Assembly (NCBI RefSeq): GCF_011046535.1
Contig: NZ_CP049257.1
Span: forward strand, 744,001 to 808,000
DNA: 64,000 bases
Source of the DNA: Nocardioides anomalus
GTDB lineage: Bacteria; Actinomycetota; Actinomycetes; Propionibacteriales; Nocardioidaceae
Reading direction: 5' to 3'
Every line of letters begins with the position of its first letter. The stretch's first letter is position 1. Below, piece by piece: positions 62,525 to 64,000 of this stretch. A model generated the notes under the pieces. That model saw nothing but the letters and a program-made list of their open reading frames with translations. It did not search any database and had not been told where the DNA came from. The translations under genes and the position numbers were made by a program.

Positions 62525-63472
62525 TCAGCGCAGCCGGGGCAGCACGTCGCGGCCGTAGGCCTCGATCATGGCCACGTAGTTCGGCCCCATGTTGGCGACG
62601 TACACCTCGTCGTACCCGGCGTCGACGTAGCTCCGTAGCTGCTCGACGTGCTGGTCGACGTCGTTGCCCGCCACGACGCTGTCGGAGACCGCGTCGCGGG
62701 TGACCAGCTCGGCGGCCTGCATGAAGTGCTGCGGGGTGGGCAGCACCTGCGAGAGCTCGCCGGGCAGTCCGGAGTTGGCCCAGAGCCGGTAGGCGTGGTC
62801 GACGCCCTCGTCACGCGTCTGGGCCCACGCGACCTTCACGCCGCCCTGCGCGGGCTTGCCGCCGGACTGGTCCTTGAAGCCCTGGACCAGCTCGGGGTCG
62901 TCCTGGGTGCCGATGTAGCCGTCGCCGATGCGGGCCGCGACCTCGAGCGCCTTCGGGCCGAAAGCCGAGACGTAGATCGCCGGCGGCTCCTCGGGCCGGG
63001 TGTAGACGCGCGCGGTGTCGGTCTCGTAGTGCTTGCCGTCCCACGTCACCACCCCGCCCTGCCACAGCTCGCGGATCAGGTCGACGGCCTCCTCGAGCAT
63101 CTCGAGCCGGGTGTCGGCGGAGGGCCACACGTCGCCGAGGACGTGCTCGTTGAGCGCCTCACCGGTGCCGACCCCGAGCGTGAACCGCCCGCCGGTCTGC
63201 ACGGCCGCGGTGGCCGCGGCCTGGGCGATGACCGCCGGGTGGATGCGCACCGTCGGGCAGGTCACCGCCGTGGTGATGGGCAGCGACGTCGCCTGGGAGA
63301 GCGCGCCGATCATGCCCCAGACGAAGGCGCTCTGGCCCTGCTCGTCGTTCCAGGGGTGGAAGTGGTCGCTGATCCACAGCGCCTCGAACCCGGCCTGCTC
63401 GGCGGCGACCGCCTGCTCGACGATCTCGGACGGCGAGTACTCCTCGCAGGACAGGAAGTATCCGAAGCGCAT
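62525..63472 (-). CDS. F420-dependent LLM-class oxidoreductase (TIGR03557 type)
   Basis: 315 aa from the ATG giving MRFGYFLSCEEYSPSEIVEQ. LWISDHFHPWNDEQGQSAFV, GRFTLGVGTGEALNEHVLGD and IYVSAFGPKALEVAARIGDG are diagnostic of the G6PD-like F420 family. It uses cofactor F420, a marker of actinobacteria. Confidence 0.88.
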   Translation of the reverse strand: MRFGYFLSCEEYSPSEIVEQAVAAEQAGFEALWISDHFHPWNDEQGQSAFVWGMIGALSQATSLPITTAVTCPTVRIHPAVIAQAAATAAVQTGGRFTLGVGTGEALNEHVLGDVWPSADTRLEMLEEAVDLIRELWQGGVVTWDGKHYETDTARVYTRPEEPPAIYVSAFGPKALEVAARIGDGYIGTQDDPELVQGFKDQSGGKPAQGGVKVAWAQTRDEGVDHAYRLWANSGLPGELSQVLPTPQHFMQAAELVTRDAVSDSVVAGNDVDQHVEQLRSYVDAGYDEVYVANMGPNYVAMIEAYGRDVLPRLR

Positions 63473-63578
63473 GGGTTCGGAGTACCCGCCGAGCGGTCCC
63501 TCACCGTTCACCCCCGTGGGTGGGGTGGGACCCCGGAGCGGCGGCTACCCGGTGGTCGAGACACCTCCAGGAGGTCAC

Positions 63579-64000
63579 ATGACTGCCGACATCGGCACAG
63601 GCACGACCACGGGAACGACCGCCGCCACCGGCGCCACCAGCGGCACCGGGAGCACCGACGGGGCGGCGGAGCGCACCCAGCAGACCGCGTCCACCTCGGC
63701 CGACGAGGGCAAGCACGTCGCGGGCCTCGCCGCCAGCGAGGCGAAGGGCGTCGCGGGGGAGGCGGCCCAGCAGGCCAAGGGCGTCGTGGACGACGCCGTC
63801 GGCCAGGTCCGCGGCCAGCTCGACGACCAGGGCCGCCAGCAGAAGGACAAGCTGGCCGGCACCCTGTCGACGTTCAGCGACGACCTCGGCCAGATGTCGG
63901 AGAACGCCTCGGGCCTCGCCGGCGACCTGGCCCGCGAGGTCTCCGACCGCGCCCGGTCCCTGGCCCAGCACCTCGAGGGCCGCGAGCCGACCGAGCTTCT
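63579..64000 (+). CDS. Helical Ala/Gly/Thr-rich protein, cut by the window edge
   Basis: 140 codons visible from an ATG after CAGGAGG; the end lies outside. A low-complexity Thr/Gly start (DIGTGTTTGTTAATGATSG) is followed by coiled-coil-like repeats AAQQAKGVVDDAVGQVRGQL. It resembles small LEA/CsbD-like stress or phasin-type proteins; the function is not assignable. Confidence 0.65.
   Translation, partial: MTADIGTGTTTGTTAATGATSGTGSTDGAAERTQQTASTSADEGKHVAGLAASEAKGVAGEAAQQAKGVVDDAVGQVRGQLDDQGRQQKDKLAGTLSTFSDDLGQMSENASGLAGDLAREVSDRARSLAQHLEGREPTEL

Noticed and set aside
59504-63550. A shared promoter built from GGGGTGGGA and GG(A/C)TACC before the small genes at 59555 and 63579
   Set aside because: The two blocks have different spacings (17 and 12 bases), so they do not form one consistent sigma-factor promoter.

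Overview
The window is high-GC actinobacterial DNA. GTG starts, ATGA/GTGA gene overlaps, an F420-dependent luciferase-like oxidoreductase, SigB/SigF-type sigma factors, a QcrB-like cytochrome b and a CCA-encoding tRNA-Lys(CTT) all fit the Nocardioidaceae; a Nocardioides-like genome is my best guess, made without a database search.

Layout. (1) 1-5.9 kb is chromosome: an APC amino-acid permease, a LysR regulator, a divergent beta-ketoadipate set (pcaF, a frameshifted pcaI, pcaJ) and a GNAT acetyltransferase. (2) 5954-46361 is a 40.4-kb integrated element. It is bounded by 45-bp identical direct repeats that copy the anticodon-to-3'-end half of tRNA-Lys; the intact tRNA and the integrase lie at the right end, and paired 9-bp arm-type repeats lie inside both ends. 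(3) 46.4-64 kb is chromosome again: secreted lipase, penicillin acylase family protein, MarR-GNAT protein, homocysteine S-methyltransferase with a frameshifted virulence-factor partner, tRNA-His, oligoribonuclease, MauE/DsbA-like redox pair, adenosine deaminase, response regulator, sigma factor, CDGSH and iron redox proteins, methyltransferase, SRPBCC proteins, FAD dehydrogenase, HAD hydrolase and F420 oxidoreductase.

Inside the element, three parts differ in composition and content. The left arm (6-16.9 kb, lower GC) is a defence-type island: terminase-small-like HTH protein, a decayed GHKL ATPase, an ImmA/IrrE peptidase plus PIN pair, a GIY-YIG protein, an Mrr nuclease with a possible modified-base reader, an unknown 525-aa protein coupled to a 32-aa membrane peptide, and a uracil-glycosylase-like protein. 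The middle (17-38.1 kb, GC-rich like the chromosome) carries redox and hydrolase genes: peroxiredoxin-like protein, aspartate-oxidase-like flavoprotein, SDR, LtrA, NDH-2, a cytochrome b lacking two heme ligands, several alpha/beta hydrolases, two giant LuxR-family ATPases around a truncated ECF sigma factor, a ferritin-like VioB-type protein and a SigF-type sigma factor. The right arm (38.2-46.3 kb, lower GC) holds a second integrase, a DUF932 protein, an orphan controller-like regulator with a C-box-like operator, two proteins sharing a C-terminal secreted domain, and a control module (XRE repressor-integrase operon divergent from an AlpA-like/replication-like operon across one palindrome). 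The layout of that module resembles phage-inducible chromosomal islands.

Three genes (pcaI, an HSL-type hydrolase and the virulence-factor gene) are each broken by one extra base in a G or C run. The shared pattern means base-calling error must be excluded before they are called pseudogenes.
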